This document shows, piece after piece, positions 62,103-64,000 of a DNA stretch of 64,000 nt. Position numbers and translations under genes: made by a program. The notes under the pieces were generated by a model, which saw only the letters and a list, made by a program, of their open reading frames with translations, was not told where the DNA came from and made no database searches. Source of the stretch: Paraspadella gotoi (lineage: Eukaryota; Chaetognatha); the NCBI GenBank assembly GCA_051294375.1, contig CM119269.1, positions 17,594,265 through 17,658,264 of the forward strand. Reading direction: 5' to 3'. Position 1 is the stretch's first letter; every line of letters begins with the position of its first letter.

Positions 62103-62190
62103 CGAGAGAGAGAGAGAGAGAAGAGGAGAAGAGAGAGAGAGAGAAAGAAGAGAGGAGAAAAAGAGAGAGAGAGAGAGAGAAAGGATTTAT
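62047..62190. repeat. (GA)n microsatellite, impure
   Basis: GA run broken by single-base shifts, beside unique AT-rich sequence. Confidence 0.95.
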
Positions 62191-64000
62191 CGCATTTATC
62201 GATCGAATCAACTGTAAATTTGAGAGCGAGTTCGCCTTTGAAGTGCGATTGTAAAAGATCTGTGAATTTGTGATAAGTGAAATGGAATTACTCGAAGGAA
62301 CGACGGCGTGGATTTTATATCGTGAAATCTTCAACGGAGACTTTTTCCCGAAGAACAAGTTTGCCTAAAACTGTCGGCAGCTGAAGTAAAATGTATAGGA
62401 GATAATGCCATGTAAAAAAAGGCGGAATCTTATCTGAAATTCGTCGTAGAAAAACAAGAAGTATTAAATAATAGATAAACTGTTATTAATTTTTTTTAAA
62501 TCATATATCTAGATAAGTGAGAGTGTCTTAAATAATATTGTTAAGACTTAAGTCACAACATTCATAAACGAAAAAAAGGATCTGGTACAAAGAGAATCCA
62601 AGAGGCGACAGAAATGATAAAGTATAAATGAAATTAAAACTGACAAAACGACAAAGTGAAGTTTGAATTAAAAAAAAAAAGGGGGAGGAAAGATGAGAGG
62701 GAGTTCAAAGGAAAACCCGACTCCAAAAAAAGCGCGCGAGAAAAATGTTTTGATTAATGCGTCATTAGTTTTGAGAGGAGAAAAAAAAGGGTAAAAACGA
62801 AAAAGGAGAATCAGTTTTTGGAAAATAAAAACAGGCGGCCCCGTCGGAAGATGACGAAAACAACCGATTTTCATTTTGGTTTCGAACTCGAAATAAAATA
62901 TGCGGAGGTGGAGATCTCTGTATGAAGAAACAAAATATGGGGCAAGATATGAAATAGATGAATTTTTAATGCCAATATTTTTGGGACGAGCATCACCTTT
63001 GAGGGATTATGTTTGTGATTTATTTATACTTAACGTTGAATCCTAAATATATTGTGTTAATAATCAATCTTTATATGACACGATTTACTAATCGGTCAAT
63101 CAGTTGCTGGTTCAAAGTGAAATGTCTAAATTTAGTTATTTGATTATTTTGTCTTGATGAATAAAACTTAAATCGGATGAACTACTTGTCATAAAGTTTT
63201 CTGGAAAATCGTCAAACCAGCCAGTGTATCCACAATTTTAAACGCGAAAAAAAATTAAACTGAAAACAAATCTCACTTACTTAAAAACTTTTAGGTATTT
63301 ATAAAAAAAATCGTTGTTTTATGATATACAGATAAGTAACGCAAATTATTTTCAAAGTGCTAACTTAACTTAACCTTTCAAAACCAAACTTATGATCAAA
63401 TCTGTCGCGAATCCAGACCAAGGCTTAACCCCAAAAAACTTACTATCACCCAAATAACAGCTTTTTTTAGTTAAATAGTTATAATAATATTTTATTTGAA
63501 GTATCCTGGCGCCGGAAGCGAAAAAAAACAAAAAAACCAAAAACAAACCAAAAAATTTGGTCGCGAATTAGACCTTTTCTCTTTGGAGATTTTCTCACAC
63601 TTTCGCCTCAAAACGAAAAAGAAACTAAAAAAAACGAAAATAATCATTTTGGGCCAAAATATTATTTTCTCCGAATTCTGAAACTGGCAACGCGAGGGTT
63701 TGATCGACGGCTTGGGAAGTCACATACCACTGTGGAAGGTGCCGAAGAGTAGAGACTTAAGAGGAGAACTGTGGAGCGATTAAAGAGAAATGAAAAAAGA
63801 AAAAATACAACTATATAGTCTATAACTTAGAGACTGAAAAAAAAAAGAAGAAAGAAATAAAGAAAGAAGACGAAGATATAAGATATAAGGAAAAGAACGA
63901 TATAAAGATAGAAAAAAAAAACGAAAGAAAGAAGAAAAAAGATATAGGAAAGAACGATAGAAAGAAAGAAAAAGAAAGAAAGCGAGCAACCAGACAAAAA

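Overview
The window is animal nuclear DNA from an invertebrate I cannot name. The evidence is multi-exon genes with GT-AG introns, metazoan protein families (an LNX-type RING/PDZ ligase, an MRP/ABCC transporter, a DUF229 sulfatase-like protein, an LRR receptor-like protein), AT-rich non-coding DNA and an extreme load of (GA/CT)n microsatellite. One short 3'-tail motif resembles those of arthropod transposable-element relics. All recognised genes lie on the minus strand. Introns are short (mostly 60-290 bp), and several consist largely of GA/CT repeat.

Layout. 1-6,075 and 7,037-13,083 are two head-to-tail copies of one segment carrying a type-I membrane LRR protein gene and its repeat-rich upstream DNA. 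The C-terminal exon lies between them (6,280-6,875) and completes the second copy, whose reading frames carry many one-base indels. 13,187-24,260 is one ~3.6 kb segment read three times (forward, inverted, forward), with a 25-N gap between the second and third readings. This looks like an unresolved fold-back long read. 24,261-28,870 holds no recognised gene. 28,871-33,094 is a complete DUF229 gene. 33,100-37,050 holds repeats and transposon-like relics. 37,145-42,694 is an EamA/SLC35G-like transporter gene; the long 3' intron it is modelled with holds a ~374 bp tandem repeat and an 18-bp minisatellite. 43,629-48,331 is an LNX-like gene with 17 exons ending in a normal stop. 48,585-49,305 is a contig-end duplication around a second 25-N gap. 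50,212-55,104 is an ABCC/MRP transporter gene with at least two frame breaks. 55,110-64,000 contains low-complexity DNA, a CpG-rich block near 57.65 kb and a proline-coding 27-bp minisatellite, but no gene I can name.

The genes do not form a pathway; they are unrelated neighbours. The most unusual large-scale structures (tandem copy, triple palindrome, gap-flanking duplication, homopolymer frameshifts) are best explained by long-read assembly without full polishing. I found no convincing undescribed biological system. The 374-bp repeat with its conserved hairpin, the both-strand-open 18-bp minisatellite, the CCAAT-box cluster and the Asn in the first ABCC ATPase site are the most biological of the oddities.
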